Assembly: GCF_016722895.1 (NCBI RefSeq)
Contig: NZ_JAEQNA010000003.1
Coordinates: forward strand, 310,001-374,000
Source: Ramlibacter aurantiacus
Lineage (GTDB): Bacteria; Pseudomonadota; Gammaproteobacteria; Burkholderiales; Burkholderiaceae_C
Length of the DNA stretch: 64,000 nucleotides
Reading direction: 5' to 3'
Program-made: the position numbers and the translations under genes
Notes under the pieces: generated by a model
Databases searched by the model: none
What the model was told of the DNA's origin: nothing
Seen by the model: only the letters and a program-made list of their open reading frames with translations
Shown: positions 1 through 8,099 of the stretch, piece after piece
How positions within the stretch are numbered: position 1 is the stretch's first letter
How the letters are laid out: each line of letters begins with the position of its first letter

Positions 1-2
1 CG

Positions 3-1526
3 GTCGTGGTGCTGGACGCCACCGGCGCGCTGTGCATGGTCAACCGCGCCGCCTCGCGCGTGCTGTCACGCGATCCGGATCAACTGATGGGTCGGCACCT
101 GCGGGAGTTGGTGAGCGAGGATCCGGAGCGAGTCCAGGCTTTCCTGGCCCGCTGCGCCCGCACCCGCTCGGCGTCGCCGGAGAGCCTTCGCTTCATCGTG
201 CCCGGCCAGGACCCGGTGACCCTGCGTTGCGAAGGCTCACTGATGAGCCCGCGCTCGGAAGCCGGGCCCGCCCTGGTCCTGCTGCGCCTGCGCCCACGCG
301 AAGTCAAGTACGACCAGTTCCTGCTGCTCAAGCAGCGCATCGACCAGCTCTCGCACGAAATCTCGCGCCGCCGAGCCGCCGAGGTTTCCCTGATGGAGAC
401 CAAGGAGTGGTATCGGGTCACGCTGGAGAGCATTGGCGATGCGGTCATCGTGACCGATCCACAAGGGCGGGTGACCTTCCTCAACGCCGTGGCCGAGGAA
501 CTGACCGGGTGGACCCGGGCCGATGCAGGCGGGCGGCACCTGGACGAGGTGTTCGTGATCGTCAACGACGAAACACGCGAACCCGTCGAAAGCCCGGTCA
601 CCAAGGTCTTGCGCATGGGCGGCATCGTCGGCCTGGCCAACCACACGCTGCTGCTGCGCAAAGACGGCCATGAGCTGCCCATCGATGATTCGGGTGCTCC
701 GCTGCGGGCGGCGGACGGCCAACTGCTCGGCGTCGTCCTGGTCTTCCGGGACCTCACCGAGCGCTACCGGCTGGAACGCGAGCTTTCGATCAAGGCGCGG
801 GACCTGGCGGATGCCGATCGGCGCAAGGACGAGTTCCTGTCCATGCTGGCCCACGAACTGCGCAACCCGCTGGCCCCTTTGCGCAGCGGCGTGCGCTTGC
901 TGTCCATTCGCCACGGCGACTTGCCCGACATCGCCCGCCTGGCCGGCATCATGGGGCGGCAGGTCAACCACATGGTGCGGCTGGTGGACGACCTGCTGGA
1001 CGTGGCGCGTCTCACCCGCGGCTCCCTCAACCTGCAGAAGCAGCCCACGCGCTTGAGCGACGTGGTGGAGCGGGCGGCGGAGATGGTGCGCGCCACGATG
1101 GATGAGCGCGGCATCCACTTCCAGTTCGCCCTCCCGCCGACGGAAGCCGTCGTCGATGCCGACGCACACCGCCTGGTGCAGGTCCTGGGCAACCTGCTCG
1201 CCAACGCCGCCAAGTTCACCCCGCCGGGAGGGCAGGTCGACGTGGGCGCCTATGCGACCCGGGACGAGGTCGTGGTCTCGGTCATCGACACGGGCATGGG
1301 GATCGAACCGGAACTGTTGCCGCACATCTTCGAGCTTTTCAAGCAGGGCGATGCGTCCTTGGGGCGATCGCATGGGGGCCTGGGCATCGGCCTGAGCGTC
1401 GCGCGGACCATCGTGCACATGCATGGCGGCACGATCGACGCCAGCAGCCGCGGCCCCGGTCAGGGCAGCGAATTCGTGGTGCGGTTGCCGCTGCTGGGTG
1501 AAGCTGGGTTGTCGAACCCGGCATGA
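3..1526 (+). CDS. PAS-domain sensor histidine kinase (5' end outside window)
   Basis: Membrane-independent or partial two-component sensor kinase; the reading frame is open to the left edge, so the N-terminus is missing. Two PAS modules are visible: one starting at the edge (LDATGALCMVNRAA) and one around residues 135-255 (TLESIGDAVIVTDPQGRVTF). A short helical linker leads to the HisKA domain with the phospho-acceptor H-box FLSMLAHELRNPL. The HATPase_c domain follows, with N-box LGNLLANAAKF, G1 box VIDTGMGIEP and G2 box GLGIGLSVA. There is no receiver domain after the kinase and no response regulator follows, so its partner is unknown or lies upstream. The kinase itself looks intact and active. 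The signal sensed cannot be read from the sequence; PAS domains commonly bind haem, flavin or small ligands. Confidence 0.88.
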   Translation, partial: VVVLDATGALCMVNRAASRVLSRDPDQLMGRHLRELVSEDPERVQAFLARCARTRSASPESLRFIVPGQDPVTLRCEGSLMSPRSEAGPALVLLRLRPREVKYDQFLLLKQRIDQLSHEISRRRAAEVSLMETKEWYRVTLESIGDAVIVTDPQGRVTFLNAVAEELTGWTRADAGGRHLDEVFVIVNDETREPVESPVTKVLRMGGIVGLANHTLLLRKDGHELPIDDSGAPLRAADGQLLGVVLVFRDLTERYRLERELSIKARDLADADRRKDEFLSMLAHELRNPLAPLRSGVRLLSIRHGDLPDIARLAGIMGRQVNHMVRLVDDLLDVARLTRGSLNLQKQPTRLSDVVERAAEMVRATMDERGIHFQFALPPTEAVVDADAHRLVQVLGNLLANAAKFTPPGGQVDVGAYATRDEVVVSVIDTGMGIEPELLPHIFELFKQGDASLGRSHGGLGIGLSVARTIVHMHGGTIDASSRGPGQGSEFVVRLPLLGEAGLSNPA

Positions 1527-1671
1527 AGCGCGGGGGGCGATGCAAACGTCATCGCTCCGGGTACTCGCGCCCCCGGCGCGGCGGCAGTGGCAAGAAGGCT
1601 GCCGGAGCCTGCATCGGCGTAGCTGCCCCGACTTCGCCAGTCGACTGCGAGCCGATGGCTTGCGCCTCAGC

Positions 1672-1756
1672 TGGTGCCCGAGGCCGGACTCGAACCGGCA
1701 CGCCTTGCGGCGGGGGATTTTGAGTCCCCTGCGTCTACCGATTTCACCACTCGGGC
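1672..1756 (-). tRNA. tRNA-Leu (anticodon CAA)
   Basis: Read on the minus strand, the acceptor stem GCCCGAG pairs with CTCGGGC and is followed by discriminator A and an encoded CCA (1672-1674). The anticodon arm is GGGGA-CTCAAAA-TCCCC, which gives anticodon CAA for leucine TTG codons. A long variable arm (CGCCGCAAGGCG region) marks it as a class II tRNA, and the T arm carries GGTTCGAGTCC. The gene is divergent from cysM with about 40 bp between them. Confidence 0.96.
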
Positions 1757-1796
1757 AGTGCGGAAAGAGCAGCAAAAATTATGGCACAGTGCTCGC
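1757..1796. promoter_or_regulatory. divergent tRNA-Leu / cysM promoter region
   Basis: This 40-bp spacer is notably A+T-rich for the window. On the minus strand CATAAT (1778-1783) is a good -10 match placed about 20 bp before the tRNA 5' end. cysM has no Shine-Dalgarno sequence before its ATG, so its transcript may be very short-leadered. No convincing -35 box was found on either strand. Confidence 0.35.
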
Positions 1797-2699
1797 ATGC
1801 ATTACCCGACGATCGAAGACGCGATTGGCAAGACGCCGCTGGTGGCGCTGCAGCGCATCGGCGCGGCTCTCAACCGCGATCGCGGCAACGTCGTGCTGGG
1901 CAAGCTCGAAGGCAACAACCCGGCGGGTTCGGTCAAGGATCGGCCCGCGCTATCGATGATCCGTCGCGCCGAGGAGCGTGGCGAGATCAAGCCCGGCGAC
2001 ACGCTGATCGAAGCCACGTCGGGCAACACCGGCATCGCCCTGGCCATGGCCGCGGCCATCCGCGGCTATCGGATGGTGCTGATCATGCCGGAGGACCTGT
2101 CCGTCGAACGCGCCCAGACCATGAAGGCCTTCGGCGCCGAACTCGTGCTCACTCCCAAGAGCGGCGGCATGGAATATGCGCGCGACCTGGCCGAGAACAT
2201 GCAGCGCGAGGGCAAGGGCCGCGTGCTCGACCAGTTCGCCAACGCCGACAACCCCCGCGTGCATTACGAAACCACCGGGCCCGAGTTATGGGAACAGACC
2301 GGCGGCCGCATCACGCATTTCGTCAGCGCCATGGGCACCACGGGCACCATCACCGGCGTGTCGCGCTACCTCAAGGAAAAGAACCCGCAGGTGCGCATCG
2401 TCGGTGCCCAGCCCAGTGAAGGCTCGCGCATTCCCGGCATCCGCAAGTGGCCGCAGGAATACCTGCCGCGCATCTACGATCCCAGCACGGTGGACGAACT
2501 GGTCTACGTCAGCCAGGACGACGCCGAGGAGATGTGCCGGCGGCTGGCGCGCGAAGAGGGCATCTTCGCGGGCATCTCCGCCGCCGGTGCCTGCTGGGTC
2601 GCGCAGCAGGTCGCGGCGCAGGCGAGCAATGCCACCATCGTGTTCGTCGTGTGTGACCGGGGTGACCGCTACCTGTCCACCGGCGTGTTCCCGGCGTGA
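1797..2699 (+). CDS. cysM: cysteine synthase B (O-acetylserine sulfhydrylase)
   Basis: PLP-dependent enzyme that makes L-cysteine from O-acetylserine and sulfide (CysM types also accept thiosulfate). The protein has 300 residues, the usual CysM length. Visible signatures are the N-terminal IGKTPLVALQRI, the PLP-lysine region KLEGNNPAGSVKDRPA (Lys in SVKDR), the substrate loop EATSGNTGIALA, and the glycine-rich phosphate-binding SAMGTTGTITGVSRYL. The C-terminal part FAGISAAG is also CysM-like. The open frame extends upstream into the tRNA, so ATG 1797 is chosen because the homologous sequence begins there (MHYPTIEDAIGKTPL). tusA follows 93 bp downstream, grouping two sulfur-metabolism genes. 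Confidence 0.93.
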   Translation: MHYPTIEDAIGKTPLVALQRIGAALNRDRGNVVLGKLEGNNPAGSVKDRPALSMIRRAEERGEIKPGDTLIEATSGNTGIALAMAAAIRGYRMVLIMPEDLSVERAQTMKAFGAELVLTPKSGGMEYARDLAENMQREGKGRVLDQFANADNPRVHYETTGPELWEQTGGRITHFVSAMGTTGTITGVSRYLKEKNPQVRIVGAQPSEGSRIPGIRKWPQEYLPRIYDPSTVDELVYVSQDDAEEMCRRLAREEGIFAGISAAGACWVAQQVAAQASNATIVFVVCDRGDRYLSTGVFPA

Positions 2700-2722
2700 G
2701 CGCCCGAGGGCAGTGCCCCACC

Positions 2723-2728
2723 TAGAAT
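2723..2728 (+). promoter_or_regulatory. possible -10 box for tusA
   Basis: TAGAAT, a five-of-six match to the sigma-70 -10 consensus, sits 65 bp before the tusA start in the cysM-tusA spacer. No recognisable -35 element lies upstream, which is common in high-G+C promoters, so the call is tentative. Confidence 0.3.
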
Positions 2729-2792
2729 CGACCGGAGGCTGTGGACGAACCGGCGCCGTTCGCCCGCACCTCACAGCCAGGAAACAGCAGTC

Positions 2793-3020
2793 ATGGACAT
2801 CGCCAAGGAAATCGACACCCGCGGGCTCAATTGCCCGCTCCCCATCCTCAAGGCCAAGAAGGCGTTGGCCGACATGCAGGCGGGGCAGCTGCTGAAAGTG
2901 GTGGCCACCGACTCCGGCTCGGTGCGCGACTTCCAGGCGTTCGCCCGGCAGACGGGCAACGAGCTGGTCGAGCAGCAGACCGTCGGCGAGGAGTTCGTTC
3001 ACATCCTGCGCCGCCGCTGA
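2793..3020 (+). CDS. tusA: TusA-family sulfur carrier protein
   Basis: Small (75-residue) sulfurtransferase-family carrier. It contains the family hallmark CPLP (Cys14) after DTRGLN; the cysteine carries persulfide sulfur for tRNA thiolation, cofactor synthesis or sulfur trafficking. Length and the C-terminal VHILRRR fit TusA/SirA-like proteins. An AGGAAAC ribosome-binding site precedes ATG 2793. The neighbour cysM suggests a shared sulfur-metabolism context, but the physiological partner cannot be fixed from sequence. Confidence 0.85.
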   Translation: MDIAKEIDTRGLNCPLPILKAKKALADMQAGQLLKVVATDSGSVRDFQAFARQTGNELVEQQTVGEEFVHILRRR

Positions 3021-3025
3021 GCGGC

Positions 3026-3050
3026 GCGGCGGGTGCCGCGCACCCGCTGC
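3026..3050. terminator. hairpin between convergent tusA and galU
   Basis: An 11-bp stem (one G-T wobble) with a CGC loop lies in the 43-bp spacer between two convergent genes: GCGGCGGGTGC pairs with GCACCCGCTGC. There is no T tract on either side, so it is terminator-like, or a barrier to convergent transcripts, rather than a classical intrinsic terminator. Confidence 0.4.
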
Positions 3051-3063
3051 CGCGGCAACCCGA

Positions 3064-3951
3064 TCAGCAGACCGTTTGCCGGAGGTAGCGGCGGAACTCC
3101 AGCCCGACTTCGGCGTGCTTGAGCGCCAGCTCCACGGTCGCTTCCAGGAAGCCCTGCTTGCTGCCGCAGTCGTAGCGCTTGCCCAGGTATTCGTAGGCAT
3201 GGACGCCTTCGGTGTCCATCAGCCGGGCGATGCCGTCGGTGAGCTGGATCTCACCCCCGGCGCCACGCGGCTGCTGGCGAATCTGCTCGAAGACCGCTGG
3301 CGTGAGGATGTAGCGACCGGCCACGCCCATGCGGGAGGGGGCATCTTCGGGTCTGGGTTTTTCCACCATCGTGCGCACCCGCGTCAGGCGCTCGCCGGCC
3401 GCCTCGCCAGCGACGATGCCATAGCGCTTCACATGGTCGGCCGGAACTTCCTGCACCGCCAGCACCGAGGTGCCCACGCGCTCGAAGACATCCACCATCT
3501 GCGCCAGCACCGAGGGGCCGCCGTCGGGGCCGGTCATCAGGTCGTCGGCCAGCAGCACGGCGAAGGGCTCGTTGCCCACCAGCGCCTGCGCGCACAGCAC
3601 CGCGTGTCCCAGGCCCAGCGAGCGGGGCTGGCGCACGTAGGAGCAGTCCATGTCGTCCGGCTTGATCGATCGGACCATCGCCAGCAGGTCGTTCTTCTGA
3701 GCGGCTTCGAGCTCGGTCTCCAGTTCGTACGCGGTGTCGAAGTGGTCTTCGATGGCCCGCTTGTTGCGCCCCGTGACGAAGACCATGTGCCGGATGCCGG
3801 CCTCGTAGGCTTCTTCCACCGCGTACTGGATCAGGGGTTTGTCCACCACCGGGAGCATTTCCTTCGGCGCCGCCTTGGTGGCGGGGAGGAAACGGGTGCC
3901 GAGGCCTGCGACGGGAAAAACGGCCTTGGAGACGGTGCGCTGGTTGTTCAT
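3064..3951 (-). CDS. galU: UTP--glucose-1-phosphate uridylyltransferase
   Basis: Makes UDP-glucose from UTP and glucose-1-phosphate, feeding surface polysaccharide and sugar-nucleotide synthesis. The 295-residue protein has the GalU nucleotide-binding start [20 protein letters not shown], then [17 protein letters not shown], the ADD motif in VLLADDLM, and the sugar-binding segment [12 protein letters not shown]. Length and order match bacterial GalU. About 50 bp upstream (3952-4000) are unusually A+T-rich and probably hold its promoter. It is divergent from the dehydrogenase-like gene at 4059. UDP-glucose could serve the glycosyltransferases at the right end of the window; this link is inference. 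Confidence 0.95.
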   Translation of the reverse strand: MNNQRTVSKAVFPVAGLGTRFLPATKAAPKEMLPVVDKPLIQYAVEEAYEAGIRHMVFVTGRNKRAIEDHFDTAYELETELEAAQKNDLLAMVRSIKPDDMDCSYVRQPRSLGLGHAVLCAQALVGNEPFAVLLADDLMTGPDGGPSVLAQMVDVFERVGTSVLAVQEVPADHVKRYGIVAGEAAGERLTRVRTMVEKPRPEDAPSRMGVAGRYILTPAVFEQIRQQPRGAGGEIQLTDGIARLMDTEGVHAYEYLGKRYDCGSKQGFLEATVELALKHAEVGLEFRRYLRQTVC

Positions 3952-4058
3952 CGATAACTAATGATTTTTTTGAAGCTAAAGTTCGCTTTTGTTTGCGAGC
4001 AGTTCCCGGCCATTTTGGAGGAACTCTGACACGACTCCATGTCGGACAAGGGCGTTTG

Positions 4059-5027
4059 ATGGACATCCTACTGATCGAGCGGCTGGTGCCTGAATGCGTC
4101 GCGTGGCTGGAAGCGCGGCACACGGTCGAACACCGGCCGGACGTCGCCTACGAGCCTGGCGCACTCCGGGCCGCCGTCGGGTCGGCGCGTGCCGTGGTGC
4201 TGCCACGCAAGGCCGTGGTCACGCGCGAGTTCCTGGCGGCAGCGCCCATGCTTCGCATCGTGGGGCGCATGCACGCGGATACCGACAACACCGATCTCGA
4301 AGCCTGCCGCGAACGCCGGGTCGAGGTGGTGCAGGCGCGATCGGCCCATGTGCGCTCGAACGCCGAGTTCCTCCTGGCGTCGCTCCTGATGCTTTACCGC
4401 CGCGGAATCGGACTGCCCCTGGCTGGGCAACGACACGCGGACTTCCGTGTCGGTCGCGAGCTGGGCGGCAGCACCGTGGGCCTCCTGGGCATCGCACCGG
4501 CTGCGCATACGCTGGCCCTGCTGCTGCGTGGGCTCGGTGCCCGCCTGATCGGTTACGACCCGGCCGTGCACCGGTCGTCCCCGCTGTGGAGCCGCTTGAA
4601 CGTGGAGCCGGTGGGCCTGTACGAGCTGGTGTCGTTCGCCGATGCGATTTCGGTGCAGATCATCTACGGCTCGCGCTACCAGCACCTGGTGAACGATCGC
4701 CTGCTGGCCTACTGCAAGCCCGGCCAGTACTGGGTCAGCATCAGCCGGTCCGCGGTCTTCGAGCCGCATGCGCTGGCCCGTGCCCTGGCCGACGGCCGCA
4801 TCGATTCGTGCGTGGTCGACGGCGCCGAAGCCGGGTTCGCCTCGCGCGGTTCGCCGCTGCACGAGTCGAACAACCTATACCTCACCCCGCGCCTGGGATC
4901 GCACACCCGCGAGGCGCGGGTGCGGGCCAGCTGGTTTCTGGCCGGACGCCTTCACGACTGCCTGACGCGGGCCGATCCGGTTCCCGATACGGCGCCGCAC
5001 GATCCGGCCACGGCGCCTATCGTCTGA
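4059..5027 (+). CDS. 2-hydroxyacid dehydrogenase-fold protein with degenerate active site
   Basis: Related to D-3-phosphoglycerate dehydrogenase and other D-2-hydroxyacid dehydrogenases, 322 residues from ATG 4059 (AAGGG about 7 bp upstream). Family landmarks remain: DNTDLEA (77-82), the Rossmann strand STVGLLG, RLIGYDP, Arg230 in SISRSA, and Glu257 in DGAEAG. Key positions are changed. The NAD-binding GxGxxG reads GIAPAA (144-149). The catalytic histidine of LTPHxG is Arg278 in LTPRLG, and the usual N of the VTNTP loop is His97. Family knowledge predicts loss of normal NAD-dependent catalysis, so it may be an inactive or repurposed paralogue. It is divergent from galU and convergent with valS, with only 2 bp between stops. 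Confidence 0.75.
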   Translation: MDILLIERLVPECVAWLEARHTVEHRPDVAYEPGALRAAVGSARAVVLPRKAVVTREFLAAAPMLRIVGRMHADTDNTDLEACRERRVEVVQARSAHVRSNAEFLLASLLMLYRRGIGLPLAGQRHADFRVGRELGGSTVGLLGIAPAAHTLALLLRGLGARLIGYDPAVHRSSPLWSRLNVEPVGLYELVSFADAISVQIIYGSRYQHLVNDRLLAYCKPGQYWVSISRSAVFEPHALARALADGRIDSCVVDGAEAGFASRGSPLHESNNLYLTPRLGSHTREARVRASWFLAGRLHDCLTRADPVPDTAPHDPATAPIV

Positions 5028-5029
5028 GC

Positions 5030-7852
5030 TCAGACCAGCCGGCGCAACTGCTCCTGCAGCCGCTCCAGCGTGGCCGAGAACTGGCTGATGCGCTGGCGCT
5101 CCTGGTCGATCACGGCCGCAGGCGCCTTGGCGACGAAGGCCGCGTTGTCGAGCTTGCCCCGCGCCTTGGCGAGTTCACCTTCGAGCCGCGCCGCTTCCTT
5201 GGACAGCCGGGCCCGCTCGGCGGCGATGTCGATCTCCATGAACAGGCACAGGCGCGCGTCGCCCACCACCGCCACCGGCGCCGCCTGTGCGGCAGCGGCC
5301 CAGGCGGATTCGTCGTCGAACACCCGCACCTCGCTCAATTTGGCCAAGGCCTGCAGCACGGGTGCGGCGTCCCGCAGGAAGGCGGCGTCGCCCACCGCAT
5401 ACAGCGGCAGCCGGTTCGACGGCGATACGTTCATCTCGCCTCGCAGGTTGCGGCAGGCGTCCACCACCGCCTTCAGACGGTCCATCCAGGCCAGCGCCTC
5501 GGGATCGATGCGCGATGCGTCGGATGCCGGGTAGGGCGCCACGCTCACGGATTCGCCCGCCTTGCCGGCCACCGGCGCCACCTTCTGCCACAGGGCTTCG
5601 GTGATGAACGGGATGACGGGGTGGGCCAGGCGCAGGATGGCTTCGAGCACGCGGATCAGGGTCAGGCGGGTGCCACGCTGCTGCGCGGACGAGCCGGTCT
5701 GGATCTGCACCTTGGCGATCTCCAGGTACCAGTCGCAGTATTCGTCCCAAACGAACTGGTAGATGGCGGTGGCCACGGTGTCGAACCGGTATTCGGCGAA
5801 GCCGCGCGCGACCTCGGCCTCGGCCTGCTGCAGCAGCGAAACGATCCAGCGGTCGGCCGGCGTGCGGTGCGCGTCCGTCTCGGCCAGGTCGTGCCCTTCG
5901 CAGTTCATCAGCACGAAGCGGGTGGCGTTCCAGAGCTTGTTGCAGAAGTTGCGATAGCCCTCGCAGCGCTTGGCGTCGAAGTTGATGCTGCGACCCAGCG
6001 ACGCCAGCGAGGCGAAGGTGAAGCGCAGCGCATCGGCCCCGTAGGCCGGGATGCCTTCGGGGAACTCCTTTTCGGTGGCCTTGCGCACGGCCGGTGCGGT
6101 CTCGGGCTTGCGCAATCCGGTGGTGCGCTTGTCCAGCAGCGGCGGCAGGGCGATGCCGTCGATCAGGTCCACCGGGTCGAGCACGTTGCCCTCGGACTTC
6201 GACATCTTGCGGCCCTGCGCGTCGCGCACCAGGCCGTGGATGTACACGTGGCGGAAGGGCACCCGTCCGGTGAAGTGCGTGGTCATCATGATCATCCGGG
6301 CGACCCAGAAGAAGATGATGTCGTAGCCGGTCACCAGCACGCTGGAGGGCAGGTACAGCTCCAGGTCCTCGGTGGGCTCGGGCCAGCCCAGGGTGGAGAA
6401 CGGCACCAGCGCCGAGGAGTACCAGGTGTCCAGCACGTCTTCGTCGCGCCGCAGTGCCTTGCCGGGCGCCTTGGCCTGGGCCTCTTGCTCGCTGCGCGCC
6501 ACGATCACCTGGCCATCCTCGTCGTACCAGGCGGGGATCTGGTGGCCCCACCAGAGCTGGCGCGAGATGCACCAGTCCTGGATGTTGTTCATCCACTGGT
6601 TGTAGGTGTTGACCCAGTTCTCGGGCACGAAGCGCACCTGGCCCGAGGACACGGCCTCGATGGCCTTCTGCGCAATGGACTGGCCGGTGGGGTCGCCGGC
6701 GCCCACCTTGTCCATGGCCACGAACCACTGGTCGGTGAGCATGGGCTCGATCACCTGGCCGGTGCGGGCGCAGCGCGGCACCATCAGCTTGTGCTTGCGG
6801 GTCTCGGCCAGCAGCCCGAGCTGCTCCAGGTCGGCCACCACGCGCTTGCGTGCCTCGAACCGGTCCAGCCCGCGGTAGGCGGCGGGCGCATTGTCGTTGA
6901 TGCGCGCTTCCAGCGTGAGCACGCCGATGATCGGCAGGCCGTGGCGCTGGCCCACGGCGTAGTCGTTGGGATCATGTGCCGGCGTGACCTTGACCACGCC
7001 GGTGCCGAATTCGCGGTCGACGTAGGCGTCGGCAATGACCGGGATCTCGCGCTCGCACAGTGGCAGCTTCACGCGCTGGCCCACCAGATGGGCGTAGCGC
7101 TCGTCCTCGGGGTGCACCATCACGGCCACGTCGCCCAGCATGGTCTCGGGCCGGGTGGTGGCCACGGTGAGCGAGCCTTCGCCCTCGGCCAGCGGGTAGC
7201 GGATGTGCCAGAGGAAGCCGTCTTCCTCTTCGCTCTCGACTTCCAGGTCGCTCACGGCGGTCTTGAGCTCCGGGTCCCAGTTGACCAGCCGCTTGCCGCG
7301 GTAGATCAGGCCCTGTTCGTACAGCCGCACGAAGGTGTCGGTGACCACGCGCGAGAGCTTGTCGTCCATCGTGAAGTATTCGCGCGACCAGTCCACGCTG
7401 TCGCCCATGCGGCGCATCTGCATGGTGATGGTGTTGCCCGACTGCTCCTTCCAGTCCCACACGCGGGAGACGAAATTCTTGCGGCCCAGCTCGTGCCGGC
7501 CCTGCCCCTGCTGCTGCAGTTGGCGCTCCACCACGATCTGGGTGGCGATGCCGGCGTGGTCGGTGCCCGGCACCCAGACGGTGTTGAAGCCGCGCATGCG
7601 GTGGTACCGCGTGAGGCTGTCCATGATGGTCTGGTTGAAGGCGTGCCCCATGTGCAGGGTGCCGGTGACGTTGGGCGGCGGCAGCTGGATGGCGAAGGAC
7701 GGCTCGCCGGCCCGGGCGGCGCCGGTGCCGCGCCAGCCCGCCCGGCCGTAGCCGCGTTGTTCCCACACCGGGCCCCACTGGGCCTCGATGGCGGCCGGCT
7801 CGAAGGATTTGGACAGGCTGTTCAGCCCGGGTTGCTGGGGGGTGTCGCTCAT
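5030..7852 (-). CDS. valS: valyl-tRNA synthetase
   Basis: Class I aminoacyl-tRNA synthetase that charges tRNA-Val and edits misactivated threonine. The 940-residue protein has the HIGH-type motif [15 protein letters not shown] near the N-terminus, the editing domain ([14 protein letters not shown]), the KMSKS motif [10 protein letters not shown], and a C-terminal coiled coil rich in Glu/Lys/Arg (roughly the last 65 residues). The open frame extends 37 codons upstream, but ATG 7852 ([17 protein letters not shown]) is where family similarity begins. There is no clear Shine-Dalgarno sequence; a stable hairpin with a T tract ends 8 bp before the start, suggesting leader control (see the separate entry). 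Confidence 0.96.
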   Translation of the reverse strand: MSDTPQQPGLNSLSKSFEPAAIEAQWGPVWEQRGYGRAGWRGTGAARAGEPSFAIQLPPPNVTGTLHMGHAFNQTIMDSLTRYHRMRGFNTVWVPGTDHAGIATQIVVERQLQQQGQGRHELGRKNFVSRVWDWKEQSGNTITMQMRRMGDSVDWSREYFTMDDKLSRVVTDTFVRLYEQGLIYRGKRLVNWDPELKTAVSDLEVESEEEDGFLWHIRYPLAEGEGSLTVATTRPETMLGDVAVMVHPEDERYAHLVGQRVKLPLCEREIPVIADAYVDREFGTGVVKVTPAHDPNDYAVGQRHGLPIIGVLTLEARINDNAPAAYRGLDRFEARKRVVADLEQLGLLAETRKHKLMVPRCARTGQVIEPMLTDQWFVAMDKVGAGDPTGQSIAQKAIEAVSSGQVRFVPENWVNTYNQWMNNIQDWCISRQLWWGHQIPAWYDEDGQVIVARSEQEAQAKAPGKALRRDEDVLDTWYSSALVPFSTLGWPEPTEDLELYLPSSVLVTGYDIIFFWVARMIMMTTHFTGRVPFRHVYIHGLVRDAQGRKMSKSEGNVLDPVDLIDGIALPPLLDKRTTGLRKPETAPAVRKATEKEFPEGIPAYGADALRFTFASLASLGRSINFDAKRCEGYRNFCNKLWNATRFVLMNCEGHDLAETDAHRTPADRWIVSLLQQAEAEVARGFAEYRFDTVATAIYQFVWDEYCDWYLEIAKVQIQTGSSAQQRGTRLTLIRVLEAILRLAHPVIPFITEALWQKVAPVAGKAGESVSVAPYPASDASRIDPEALAWMDRLKAVVDACRNLRGEMNVSPSNRLPLYAVGDAAFLRDAAPVLQALAKLSEVRVFDDESAWAAAAQAAPVAVVGDARLCLFMEIDIAAERARLSKEAARLEGELAKARGKLDNAAFVAKAPAAVIDQERQRISQFSATLERLQEQLRRLV

Positions 7853-7860
7853 GGCTGGAG

Positions 7861-7890
7861 AAAAAGAAAACGGCACCCGAAGATGCCGTT
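7861..7890 (-). terminator. intrinsic terminator / valS leader attenuator candidate
   Basis: On the minus strand AACGGCA and TGCCGTT form a perfect 7-bp stem around an 8-nt loop containing TTCGGG, followed at once by TTTTCTTTTTC. This is a good Rho-independent terminator. It ends the minus-strand DUF2783 operon, yet its T tract lies 8 bp before the valS ATG on the same strand, so any transcript reaching valS from upstream must pass through it. Confidence 0.7.
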
Positions 7891-7907
7891 CAGGGTCAGG
7901 AGCGCGA

Positions 7908-7913
7908 ATTTTA
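7908..7913 (-). promoter_or_regulatory. possible -10 box for valS
   Basis: TAAAAT on the minus strand overlaps the stop codon of the DUF2783 gene and lies upstream of the leader hairpin. A start about 7 bp downstream would give a valS leader of roughly 50 nt containing the hairpin. No good -35 was seen. Confidence 0.3.
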
Positions 7914-8099
7914 TTCGGGCAGGGTGGCGGCCGCGGTGAGGCATTCCTTGAGCACCCGCGCATTCCCGACCTGGTTGGCCAGCAGCAGGATGAGCCGGGC
8001 GTTCAGCAGCTCGGATTGCTCGGGCGTGAGGCCCTGGTGGGCGTCGAGCAGCTGCTCGTAGAAGCCGTCGGCGTCCTCGAAGTTCAGCGTGGTCTTCAT
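7911..8099 (-). CDS. DUF2783 domain protein
   Basis: A 62-residue acidic protein matching my recollection of the DUF2783 family: [18 protein letters not shown] followed by [17 protein letters not shown]. These small proteins are found beside flavin monooxygenases in aromatic-degradation operons, and their role is unknown. ATG 8099 is preceded by AAGGAG at ideal spacing and overlaps the stop of the monooxygenase gene by 4 bp (ATGA), so the two are translationally coupled. A strong terminator follows at 7861-7890. Confidence 0.75.
   Translation of the reverse strand: MKTTLNFEDADGFYEQLLDAHQGLTPEQSELLNARLILLLANQVGNARVLKECLTAAATLPE

Noticed and set aside
237..1775. A 512-codon minus-strand frame across the histidine kinase and the tRNA
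   Set aside because: It runs through a tRNA gene and is antisense to a kinase with all HisKA/HATPase motifs.
1674..1796. N-terminal extension of cysM into the tRNA-Leu gene
   Set aside because: The extra 41 codons are translated tRNA complement. CysM similarity begins at ATG 1797.
4094..7939. A 1281-codon open frame on the plus strand across valS
   Set aside because: It is antisense to valS and its translation is His/Val/Gly/Arg-rich low-complexity with no domain, typical of antisense frames in high-G+C DNA.
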